Assembly (NCBI GenBank): GCA_003971905.1
Contig: RSEE01000007.1
Coordinates: 124,001-188,000, forward strand
Direction of reading: 5' to 3'
Source of the DNA: Moniliella sp. 'wahieum'
Lineage: Eukaryota; Basidiomycota; Moniliellomycetes; Moniliellales; Moniliellaceae
DNA: 64,000 nt
The notes below the pieces were generated by a model. It worked only from the letters and a program-made list of their open reading frames with translations. It did no database searches and was not told where the DNA came from. This document shows positions 1 to 10,299 of this stretch, piece after piece. Position numbers and translations under genes: made by a program. Numbering within the stretch: position 1 is the first letter of the stretch; each line of letters starts with the position of its first letter.

Positions 1-662
1 CCCCAAGCCGTCCCACGTAAACGTGGTCGCCCCCGCAAGACACCTCTAGCCGCGTCAATCAGTCAGCCAACATTACTGGAGACCCAGACGTTGCGAGGTG
101 GGAAGGCGTTCCGAAAACGGCTGCGTGCTGCGACACGATTGCTTGCGTCCGAGTCGGAAGATGAGGAAGGCGCGATGGCTGCCGCCGAGGCCGGGCTGCG
201 TCCTGGTCGCCGCAAGAGCATTGCCGAGCGCTTGACCGACGCCGATGTGGTTTGGGCCTTGGTCGACGGCGAGTTGAAGGAGAGTGTACGGAGTGCACCG
301 AATAATGGCCTGGGCGTTTCGTTGCGCGCGATCCGTTCGCTGGTACGGGAACAGTTTCGCGTACTCAGTGCCAAGGCCACCCGTCGACGACAAATGATTG
401 CTCACTTGAACGCTCACGCGCCTACCAGCGCCAGTTGCGTCAGGACGTCTTTGCCCGCCGCCGCATTGTACTCGACCTACGACGAGAGATGAGGTGCTGA
501 AGCAACAGCGAGCAAAAAGGAAGACAAGCAAGCCAAGTACGTTGGCATTCTCCTCCATTTACCTGTAGGAAAACGTGGCTGACCTTTATTTCCTTTGACA
601 GTCAGCCAACGAAGGCCTGGCCTACCTCCAACGGCCGCCCAGGGTTCTGTTGTTGTGGACAT
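1..662 (+). CDS. C-terminal part of an AT-hook protein with a basic coiled coil (partial)
   Basis: The gene runs in from before the window, so its start is missing. The first codons encode an AT-hook core, RKRGRPRK, a minor-groove AT-DNA binding motif. An acidic stretch (SESEDEE) and a long Arg/Gln/Leu-rich helix follow, which looks like a coiled coil. The open frame stops at 492. Shifting by one base near 420-425 continues the helix (AYQRQLRQDVFARRRI), and a further shift near 490 gives VLKQQRAKRK, so two bases are probably missing. A plausible intron lies at 537-601 (gtacgt donor, gctgac branch, acag acceptor). The last exon would end near 662. A nuclear DNA- or chromatin-binding role follows from the AT-hook. 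A kinetochore or chromatin scaffold is possible but I cannot name the family. Confidence 0.5.
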
Positions 663-820
663 AACGCGACTAGTGTATATGCATCTTTGCTAGTTGCTAT
701 GGCTTCTGGAAACCAAACATGATGTTGTGGTGCGGGCACGGGGGTATCTGTAAACATCAAGATTGTGGTCGACTAGCAGTCATTCACCTTGGCAGACTTA
801 CTCACGCCCACGGAAATGGC

Positions 821-2300
821 CTAACCAGGTCCCTTGTAGCCCAACCTGTCGTACCATGGCCTCCCGCTCCAACGTTTTCGCTCAAAGGCGGCAATGCTCG
901 CCTCATATCGGAGCGTGAGACTACTGTCGTCCAAACCATTGAGAAGACAATACTTGGTAAACTCAGAGATGGAGAACGAGAAGCGCGACCCATCCTCCAG
1001 CACAACCACTTAATTTGCATTTCCAAGTCCACCGTCACCGTCTTAGCCGCCTTTTGGCATCCGCCATGACCCGGTCCACCTCTGCCTGCGGCACCACCCC
1101 CACCGCCCCCACATTGCCATTCCTTGCCAGATTGGTAGCGTGGATGTCGGCAATCGAGGGCGCAATGACAGCACGGATGCCCAAATCGAGCCAAGACCGA
1201 GCAAATGCTCGCGCGACGAGCCGCAGCCCCCATTGGACCCTGCTACCCCAAACTTGGCGTGCGACCAGGGCTCTTGGTTCAAAACAAAGTCCGGATTGGG
1301 CGCCCCTGTATCATCCTTGTTCTACCGCAACGTGTTCAACAGGCTGTGACACCCCAGCCTAAGCGAGAATCACTTTGAGGAACTTGGCTGCAGAAAAGGG
1401 ATCAAATCCGTATCCACATTCGCCTGCTCTCCATTGGCGCTGCAATATCTGAGAGAGTGGTAAACTGTTGCAGACCGCTGCCCACCGTCGCCTACTCCCT
1501 GGGCGGCACATCCTCCAAACGGTTCTCATCTGTTTGGTGGGCGAGTACGTCAACGGGAGGTTGTGGGTCCGGCTTGCAGCGCAGGTGGGGCCTGAGATGG
1601 GGAGAGGAACGCTTTAGTTGCGCGGCATTCGCAGTCTCCCCTTCAGCATGTGCCGCCGCCTTTTGCCAGCAGGAAGAGTCCGGTCATCCGTCAAACGCCC
1701 CGTCAGAGCGCCAGCAGCGACCATGGCAGGCAATACAAGAGGAGTGCGTCCTTCTGGGCCCTGACGGGCTTCTTCAAAGCTGCAGTTGGACGTAGAGGCA
1801 CGCCGCTTGCCAGCGTCCAGCTGGTCTGGATTCAATGTTCAGCCCCACTTTTGGAGCAGCCTGCCTCGCGCCAGTGAACCTCAGCCTCCTTGAACCTCTT
1901 GTCCAGATCCTCAGCCACGTGACGGCCGTGGAGCACCTGGGCCGCACGGCACAGAAATCCTCAATGTGGGAGTTGGGGCAGGACCCAATAAAGACCTTGC
2001 CAATGTCGAACTGCTCTATGGGTTGGGCTCCAGGCACATCAGTATGAGAGCGAGCGCTCCCAGGAGTTTGTGTCTCGTCCTTGGCTTTGGCCGGGTCGGG
2101 CACCGAGGCGATGCTGACCGCATCGGGAAAAGAGAGGTTCCCCACATGACAGTAGAGGGAATGTTTTTGGCGTCAATCTTGATCCGAGGGTCGCATAAGC
2201 CTCTGGGCAAGATGTAGCGGCATCTTTCCAAAGAATAGACTCTTCTCGGTATAAGATTTTTCCAGTGCTCGCCAACAATCTTGTCTCCCCCCTGCCCAGT
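821..2300 (-). pseudogene. LEU1: Decayed C-terminal fragment of 3-isopropylmalate dehydratase (LEU1-like)
   Basis: Isopropylmalate isomerase, an aconitase-family [4Fe-4S] enzyme, converts 2- to 3-isopropylmalate in leucine synthesis. Recognisable blocks in order on the minus strand are: MWGTS near 2145; KVFIGSCPNSHIEDF near 1990, around the first cluster Cys; MNPDQLDAG near 1830; an AKFLKVILA block near 1370; GCGSSREH near 1225; [19 protein letters not shown] near 1130; and HCLLNGLDD-like CLLNGLDD near 940, ending ERKR...YKGPG at 821. The blocks lie in at least three frames. Where the family has GCSMCLG, with the two remaining cluster cysteines, this copy reads GCSK and the second Cys is gone. 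The N-terminal half of the large-subunit domain is absent beyond about 2300. Truncation plus loss of a ligand cysteine argues for a dead copy and not only sequencing error. No poly(A) tail or target duplication is seen. Confidence 0.75.
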
Positions 2301-3840
2301 CCGCCAATAACTGCTGTTTGAACCGCATTTTTCTGATCTTCGCCGTGTTATGGTTCGGTTAAGTCTTCCTTGCTTCTCGTTAAGAAGAGAGAAGATTCGT
2401 CCACAGCAGCGATTGAAGATGAAATAATGAGTCTAATACTATCACGCACAGACCACAGATATACGAACTAGCGGTCATATCACAAGATCAAACTTGGGAG
2501 GATGAATACGTTCGACTGGATCAACAGAGGTAGTGGGAAATGTGATACAGGCCAGAAAGGACAAGACAAGAGACATGGAGCAGATGAAAGATAGCAAAAA
2601 GCAAAGGAGATAGTGATGAAACGAGATATCTATACGAACCCTGGGGTCATCCGGTTATCATGGTAGAGAGAAGGACGGAGGGAAGATGATAATCAAAATG
2701 GTACCATATATTATGCTTTCTCCGCCCACTTCTAGGCGGGCCCTCATCGGGAGGGACGCGGACCTGCTGTATATTACAGGTCTTCTGTTGAACACTGAAC
2801 CAAGTATATATAGTAGCTTTGTTGCGAAGCGGTACGGCAAGTATGCCAGCGGTATGCCCTGTAACGCATGTAACGCCCGCCCCCTCGCCGTGACCGGGGG
2901 AGGGATCCCGAATCAAATCAGTGGTCACTAGGTCACTGGTCACTCACTCATTCGTGTGCATTCAATATTCACATGCACACAGAACCTGCGCCGTATCTGC
3001 GACATGATTTACCATTGCCGACAAACGTGCGCAGCACCGCCGGCACTGCGCCACAGCGGGCGCGGACGGACCCTGGACAGCCGCGGTGCACAGTGGCGCC
3101 GTGCTAACATGATGCATGCTGCTGCGTGAGGTGGCTGGTGCCAGGTGGTGCCTGGAGGTGCCTGGTGGTGCCTGGCCGGCCGGGGGGCAGCGCAGGCCGA
3201 GCAGGCAGCGCCAGTGCCGCGCCTGGCAGCGCATCAGCACTGCGTCCGAGTCCCCAGTCCCGGCAGGATGCAGGCTGCATGCAGCGGCCCTGTGAGGAGG
3301 CGTGTTCAGTGCCTCTTGCCTGGCAGGCAAGAGGTGCGATCATGCATCATCTGCATCATGCATCGTGCACATGCGCAGCCTAACCCTCTCTCTCTTTTCC
3401 GGCAACTCTTCGCGCGGCTGCTCAGCTCACTAGGTCACTCGGCCCCCGCCATCCCACACCCCCGGCGCCTGTTCTTCTCGCTGCCCGCCTCGCGTCTTGC
3501 CCTGCCTGGCCTCGGTGCACAGGGCACTCGACGCGCTGCATCAACCACACTCCACCCCTCGCTGCGTTTCGCCCCCTTCGCGCACCACCCACACCAGCGC
3601 CAACCCCCCCCCCCCTGGCCCATGCACCCTCCCTCACGGGGCCTCCCCAGCCAGCCCATTCCCCGTCCCCCCGCTTCTCCCACCTCCTCGCCCCCCAGCA
3701 CGCCCAATGCGCATCTTCCTCCCGACCCTTCCCTCGCCATGCTGCGCGGCATGCATGCCTTGAGCCCACAGCCCACTTCCCTCCCGTCCTCCCCGCCTTC
3801 CACCAGTCACCCGACTCTTTTACCGGTCTGCAGCCCCGAG
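2301..3840. other. Spacer with low-complexity C/T-rich DNA
   Basis: No supported gene. The right half (about 3120-3860) is rich in Pro/Ser/Ala-coding C-tracts and gives long open frames on both strands, which is a composition effect. It may be the promoter and leader of the Opy2-like gene that follows. A (GGTGCCT)-like short repeat lies at about 3128-3180. Confidence 0.5.
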
Positions 3841-3845
3841 GGGCC

Positions 3846-5166
3846 AGCTGTTCGTGTGACCTGACGCTCTACCCCCCCTCCTGCCCTTCCTCCTGCCCCA
3901 AGAGGCAAACCTGTGTACAGACGCTGGTCGCCATGAGCTGTGGACGCTCCTGTCCTTCGAACCACTGTCAAGTGGAGCCAGGCAGTGGCTCTTCTCCAAC
4001 AGCTCTTCCCCTGTTGCGGGTGGAGTTGGAGGCGGCGTCGGCGGACTCGTTCTCATCCTTCTCATGGTTGCGGCTTGGTGGTTTATTTGGCGAAAGAGGG
4101 CCCAACGGCGCGAGGCTGCCGCCTGGGCCGCCCGGACACGAGCCAAAGAGGCCGCAGCTGCCGCCCCCTTCCGCCCTGGCGGGCAATCCCAACTAGCCAA
4201 CGAGAGTGAGGCAGACGCACAAGTGACCGCTATCTCGAGCTCGAGTACGGCCCACCGGAGTATTCATGTTCAACAACGTCTTCCCCCCGTCGAGACCGCC
4301 CCTCCCCCTGTCGCCTCTTCCAGCTTGGACGAGGGGGACGTGGAGTACACTGAGCTTAGGGTTGACGGTCTTACCGCCTTTTCCAACGACGCCGAGCAAA
4401 ATGAGGACGGAGACGAGCTTGCGATGTTGGAAGCGTTCCAAAGACGCTTTTCCACCTCGGCTGCCACCCATCTCTCTCGCATCAGCGAGGCCGAGGACGA
4501 AGAGTGGCGCTCTACTCGAACCGGACGTACAGGGCGCACAGGCAAGACAGCAAAGACAAACACCGGACGGTCGAAGGTGATGATGGCAAATGGGCTTTTG
4601 GCCCCCTCAGTGCGGAGCGGACGTCTGCCCCCTCCTCCTGTACCACCCACTGTCCCTCTTCCTCAAACCCCCTTGGCAACAACCAATGAGGAGGCCGATT
4701 CCCATGCCACTTCCCCTGACCCATCTTCTGGCCACTTTACCTCTGCTCACTCTTCTGCTCCGCTTCCCGCTCCGTTTTGGGGAGTGGAGGAGAAAAAAGA
4801 GCAAAGAGTTCGTTTGAAGAGAGAGATATCTCGGATGCTGGCATTAGTGATACGGAACATGCCATGCGGGTGGAGGAAATCGTTGCAGGTGATGAGAGCG
4901 AGGGTGTTTATCCTCCTTCCAGGGACGAAACGGGACTGTTGGCCATTCTAGGGGAGTACGAGGACCCCAACCCACATTCTCCCCCGTCTCCGCCACCGAT
5001 ACCATCACCACCACCGTCCTCGGGCGGCACCTCCCCCAAGCCGCCCTCCTCCTTCCTCTCCGGCCTTTCCTCCCTTCCCATGCCCCCTTCATCCAAAAGC
5101 CCCAGCTCGTCCATTCGCTCCCCGAACGTCCACTCCAAACGGCGGTTTGATTGGAATGAGCAGTAG
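3846..5166 (+). CDS. Opy2-like single-pass membrane anchor
   Basis: The first visible segment (about 3846-3975) is cysteine-rich: CSCDL, then SCPSSCPKRQTCVQT, then SCGRSCPSNHC. This spacing resembles the Opy2 N-terminal domain. A Gly/Val run leads into one strong transmembrane helix at 4028-4087 (GGLVLILLMVAAWWFIW) capped by RKR, which predicts an outside Cys domain and an inside tail. The tail is about 350 residues, acidic and Pro/Ser-rich, ending KRRFDWNEQ. In yeast, Opy2 tethers Ste50-Ste11 at the plasma membrane for osmotic (HOG) and filamentation signalling. Two single-base breaks are needed: near 3990, between the Cys region and the helix, and near 4800 in an A-run. The true start is not resolved; it lies upstream in C-rich sequence. 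A different Cys-rich sensor is possible. Confidence 0.5.
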
Positions 5167-8100
5167 CTTCGCCCGCTCCCAGTCACCTGCATCAGGAGTG
5201 TAGGGCCCCTCCGCTTGGATACCGGGCCACCTGTCACTCCCTTCCTCTCCTTCTGGTTCCTTTTGGCTCCTCTGTCTTACGCTATGACCACACCCTCCTT
5301 CCGCATTTACCCCTTGCCCTCCAACATCACCTTTCCACCTGTCTATCGCTTTCCTCTCCTGATCATGGGAGATACCTCACCTTCATTTCTTTGTACATGT
5401 ACCTGTGCCCTCCGCAGGAGGAGGGCAAAGTTTGTTATTTGTGGCATCCCTGTTTCTTTTATCTTTCCTTTTTCTCGCATCTTGAAGTTCACGGGCCTCT
5501 ACTCTGGTACTCACGCAACGGATTCGGAGCATGCAACCCCATCTATACATTTGGCCCATTATAATGCGGCCCCCACTGAAGAGGGCACCATAGCCTTTGT
5601 GCTTCCTTAGAGATTCTTCAGCCGCCCAAAGCTACTCACTTCATTGATCATTACCTTGGGGATTGGAAGTGGATATGAGTTGGCAGATAGTAAGTATTGT
5701 TGAAGATCGGGCCTCTTCTGTATTCTCCGTATACATGATGCATATCCCCCTTCCTGTTATTAGTTAGTCTCCGAGTAAAAACGTGGCCACAGACCCACAG
5801 AAGCCAACTTCAATGAAAGCCTTATTCGCACACAGTTGGTACAGAGAGGAGAAAACTACTAAACATGATAACGTTTTCATTCATTGATGTGGTCTCCCTT
5901 TGTGCAGTTGCCAGCCACTTGTCCGCTTGAACCCTTCTGATCTACATTTATGTGCTACCCCAAAGAAATCACGGTAGGCTATAGGAGACAGATGCAATTA
6001 AAGATAGGGACCGACGCCTGCTAGGTCACCACCTCTCATCATCCTACCCAAAATCTGACCAGTCAGACTGCTTGTCGAGTTGATGGAGAGTGGGGTTTTC
6101 TATGTCCTCTCCAGTCTCCAGACTTCCACAAAAATGCGGAACTTCCAATCTTCACGACTCCCGTTTGGACACCCCTCTGTGATCTGGTAAGAGTCCACTT
6201 CTATCGCCCCACAGATCGTGCATGTGTCATCTTGTCCTCCTCTAGTGAACCGATCGACAATGGTTCTTTTCTAAAGAAAACACTGATATTATGATGAGCT
6301 GGAACAGAAAGGGATACTAGAATTCCGTCGCCGGGGACCTTTGCTGCCGGCTTTTGGATGTCGAACATGTGGATAGGGGGAGTTACATGCATTACAGTCG
6401 GTGGCCGTTATATGTCCGTTGCTTCGCCCGAACTTGAGTTCCGTGAAAACACCGGGAGAGTCTCTCCACGGTTCAACTGCATATAACCCACTGCAGTTTC
6501 ACGATACATCGTAATAGTCGTGTGTAAGGCCAGTGTGGCCTCCTGGTTGACAATTTCGCCTGAAGGAGGCCGAGAAGGAGCCAGACCTCTGGCTCGTAGT
6601 GAACAGGGGCCAGACGTAGGCTCAAAGCACAAGTTTCGTACCAAGAGCCGCCGTCACTTTGCCTTGCTAGCGGCATCCTCCCTCTGCTGAGTCCTAGCGA
6701 GGCCGGTGTTGAAAGATCGACGACGTAACACAAAACGATTGGTCGCTTGTCTCCCAATGCAGACTTAGTACGGAGTGGGTCTTGGTACAGGCAGGCAAAA
6801 ACCCGCGAGCTATGTATGCAATAGGAAAACGGCCAAGAGCTGTTTCTGATGGCTGTGCTGCGCAACATCGCCCTGCGACACCATGGTTCCATCACCATAT
6901 TCACTGCCATACAGAACAATGCTCGATACAGCCAACCGTTGCAGAAAAGAATGCGTAACCGAGCCGTGACACCCGAGGAAGAGCTGGTCATGAAAGAAAC
7001 GTTTGGGGTCTCGAGCTGGGTGTATGTCGTACTTGTGAAGCCATTAGGTGAATACCACTGGGGGTGGGGTGGGGCACCAGGAAGCTGATGTTGGCGCTGT
7101 ATGAGGAAGTGTCGGAGGGCAACGCAGCGAGAAATGTATCAGGAACGTATACGGAATCAGAAGGGACAGAGAGAGAGAGGAAGGCACAGGCGAAGGTTGT
7201 TTGCCAGATTCTGGAAACATCCGATCTCACGATTGCGAGGCAAGGGAGGGCGCAAAGGGGATGCGTATACTCTAGAAGGAGGTTCCATGTTGAGAAACAC
7301 AAAAGCAGTGTATCAAAAACGCCTTTTTCGAGTCGGAACTATATAGGATGCCACTGAGTCACACTTTGGATCCCGATGAGGTGTACTAAGTAGTACAGAC
7401 TACATATTACTTTTACTGCATAGTATACAACAGGGAAGGACTAGGCACGAGGTGAAGGGCTACGTATGTAGCGACGTACTACGGCAGGCAGACAGCGGGC
7501 TCTGAGCCACCAGAAGCACAGATGAGCGAGAACGAGGTAACGAAGAGTTGAGCGAAGAGGTGGCAGTGGTAGGGAAGAACAGAGAGGAAAGCGCCAGTGG
7601 TGTCTAGGACTACATCTGAGGCTTACCATTGGAGCAAGGTGAAGGCGCCACGGATAGATAGGACGCGCGCGGGGTAGTAGGTTATATAAAAGCCTAAAAC
7701 AAACCTCTAACAGTAGGGCAGTTCCCCTCACAACAGCCTGCGCCGTAGTACATGGATGTTTTTTGATCTCCCCTCTTCGGGTGCCATGTAACACAGATGT
7801 AACAGCGTATCAAAGCAGTCTTGAATTGGTTGCCATTTTCAGTGTCAGACGATGATTACCAGAACGGGGAAGAGGCGGAAGAGAAGGGCGGGGTCTGAAA
7901 GTGAAAGGGCAAGTTAGAAGGATGGTCGACGGAGCTAAAAAAGGGCAGCAGAGCGTATAGGGCAGGAACGCAGGGAAGAGTGAGATCCCGAGACTGAGGA
8001 GGGGAGGTAGTGGCTGGGAATGGCGGGGGATAGCCTGTTGACAGTGGGATAGCTGCTTGCAAGAACGGGTTATAGATGGCGAAACAAGGTTTCTGCTTTC

Positions 8101-8400
8101 ATTAATTTCAAGCCGCCCATGGCCCACCGTTCCACAGCCCCCACATGCCACAGCCCACCGTTTCCACAGCCCACCGTCTAGACCACCGAAAGCGCAGGAG
8201 AGGATGTGCCACGCTGTTCCACTGCTACTTCCGAAACCTTTTTGGTGAAGCTTTGCTTCCAACATCATTAATGCATCAAGATTTTTATAGTGTTTTTGGC
8301 AAATGTTCGATGTCGATGAGACGCGGTAAGTGCAACGAACCACACAAGGCCACCCAACCTTCTGAAGAGAAAACGGCATCAATCACCCTAATACCCTTGT
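5167..8400. other. Gene-poor spacer
   Basis: No recognisable protein or RNA gene. Open frames here (for example 6473-6991 minus and 7441-7794 minus) lack any domain, signal or compositional support, and look like chance frames. Confidence 0.45.
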
Positions 8401-8411
8401 CTGGGAGGCTT

Positions 8412-8492
8412 CCACCGGCCCCGACCACCGGCCACCGACCACCGGCCACCGACCACCGGCCACCGGCCACCACCACATCCACCGGCCACCGA
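8412..8492. repeat. 7-bp array, unit CCACCGG/CCACCGA
   Basis: About ten direct units of 7 bp, interrupted once near 8472. On the other strand the unit reads TGG followed by the 4-nt palindrome CCGG. This is a TGG variant of the TGA-palindrome arrays seen through the window. Confidence 0.8.
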
Positions 8493-8623
8493 CTCACACC
8501 GCCAGCCACTCAAGGGACTCACTCAACTGCCGGCAGACGCCTCAGTCACTCAGTTGAGTACCTGAGTACTGAGTGTACGCATGCTCTCAGACCTCAGATT
8601 CTCAACCTTGAACTTCAAGTTGG

Positions 8624-8663
8624 AGCTTCAAGCTTCAAGCTTCAAGTTTCAAGCTCAAGCTTC
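8624..8663. repeat. 7-bp array, palindrome AGCT
   Basis: Repeated AAGCTTC units; the complement reads TGA followed by AGCT. Two units carry single changes. Confidence 0.85.
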
Positions 8664-8752
8664 ACGCTTTGCTAGTGCCTACTAGCGACTTGTGACTAAT
8701 GGCTATTGCATAGGATCACCGGGCACATCGCCAATAATTGGATCGATCGAAA

Positions 8753-8809
8753 TGATCGATGATCGATGATGTATGATGCATGATGGAGAGTTCGGTGACC
8801 GGTGACCGG
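8753..8809. repeat. Mixed 7-bp array, palindromes TCGA, TGCA and CCGG
   Basis: Five units in exact 7-bp register from 8753: TGATCGA twice, TGATGTA, TGATGCA, TGATGGA. After a short gap, TGACCGG occurs twice from 8796. The array changes palindrome without losing period. Confidence 0.9.
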
Positions 8810-9663
8810 TAGACGCCGTTTCTACAAGTAGCATGAAAAAACCACTGTAGAGAGGGGGCCTGGCCTCAGGGTAGGGTGGTGTAAGGCCGGTACTGGTAAT
8901 GGGCCTTAGGGGACGCTAGGGGCTGCCAACAGGCGGTTCAGTCTGAATCTGAGCCCTGAGCGTCGGAGCGTCGGAGTGTCGGAGCGTCTGAGCTGTGAAT
9001 ACGTGAATGTGAGCTTGCAACACACATGCGGCAGTCTGGCGGCGGCAGCGGGGCCTGCGCATAGCCCGCCCTGAGGAGTTGCGTTCCTGTGGCCTCAGAC
9101 CCGAAGCCTGAGGGCGTGGGCTTGACGCGTGACGATGGTGGCTGAGGCTTGCGGCAGCGGAGATGTGGGTGGGATGTGGTGGGATGGGATGGGATGGGGT
9201 AGGATGGGTGATGCGTGGGGTGGCATTGCCGGTCACGTGTTGCATGGCGATCGGACGTTGGGCTGTGGGGATGCTGGGATGGATGATGGGGATGGATGAA
9301 GACGCGAGACCCTCTGCGATCTGACCGATCCGCGATGTGAGATGTGAGATCTGAGTGATCTCGGATCCATGATCTCGTGTGGGAAACCAGGGGGACTGAG
9401 TACTGAGGCGCTGCGTCTGAGGTCTGCGGCCGGCCATCCACCTTGCATCGTCGCAGCGCACGTCCCCATGCACCAGCTCTGGAGCGCGGTGGGGCGAGGA
9501 ACGGAGCGGGCTGCTGAGCGCTCGGCTGGCCAGTCCCTCTGTCTGAGGCCTTAATTGGTGTAAGACTTTTCCAGCAACCTTGGGGTCCGTAGGAGATGGC
9601 GGCCTCAGCGCCTCAGCGCTCAGCCTGAGCCGAGGCCGAGGCCTGAGGGCAAGTCTGACTAAC
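8810..9663. other. Spacer with short tandem repeats
   Basis: No supported gene. Contains an 8-bp array of CGGAGCGT-type units at about 8957-8990 and a GGGAT pentamer run at about 9176-9205. The 249-codon minus-strand open frame here is low complexity and has no family resemblance. Confidence 0.5.
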
Positions 9664-9716
9664 ACGTACTCAGTTACTCAGTACTCGGTACTCAGTCTGA
9701 GTACTCACGCTCGATA
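9664..9716. repeat. 7-bp array, palindrome GTAC
   Basis: GTACTCA-type units, one with an inserted T and one ending CG. The complement reads TGA followed by GTAC. An isolated partial unit follows at about 9720-9735. Confidence 0.8.
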
Positions 9717-10299
9717 TCACTCAGTACTAGGTACTGGACCCGTCTCGAAAGCCGGCGGCCATGCATCGTGGCCGAGCTGACCACCCCGCCCGTCTCTGGC
9801 CAAAAGCGTCTCCGTTTGCCCCCACGACCCCCTTGGGCGCTCTACGCCGCCACCTCGTCTCTCCTTCGCCTGCCCCTCCCCTGGCTTCGCTGGGCAACGC
9901 GCCTACACCAACCGCTCTCTTCTGCAGCAGCGCCATCTCGTTCTCAACGCGGCCCGTTCAGCAAACATCTTTCCTCTCCCGCAGTGCCGCCCATCCGTCC
10001 CGTCCGCATCCACCCCATTGCCGCTCCACCACCTGCCTTCATTCCGCTCCGGCCCCAGTGTCTCATTCATACCTTTCGTCTTCGCTTTGTCCCTGCCCAA
10101 ATGGCGTCCCAAGCGTGCTACTAGCCGTGGCGCCCCCACCCTTACCCAGCTACCGCAGCGCTCGTAGCGCTATTACCATCTCGCCTCAGTGGTGTTGCAG
10201 TGCAAACCCTGCTCCCATATCCATCTTGCTCGTTTCCCCCCCCATCCCTCTAATCCTCGCACTGCTCTTCTCCGTCATGACGCTCGACCCCCCTTGCCC

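Noticed and set aside
3145-3864. A 239-codon plus-strand frame of Pro/Ser/Ala-rich protein
   Set aside because: The region is C-rich and open on several frames of both strands. There is no domain, and it ends inside the Cys-rich head of the Opy2-like gene in another frame.
8412-8492. CRISPR-like array
   Set aside because: The units are 7 bp with no unique spacers, and the organism is a eukaryote.
8938-9665. A 249-codon minus-strand frame
   Set aside because: It translates simple repeats (GGGAT, CGGAGCGT) into His/Pro/Ser-rich sequence, with competing overlapping frames and no motif.
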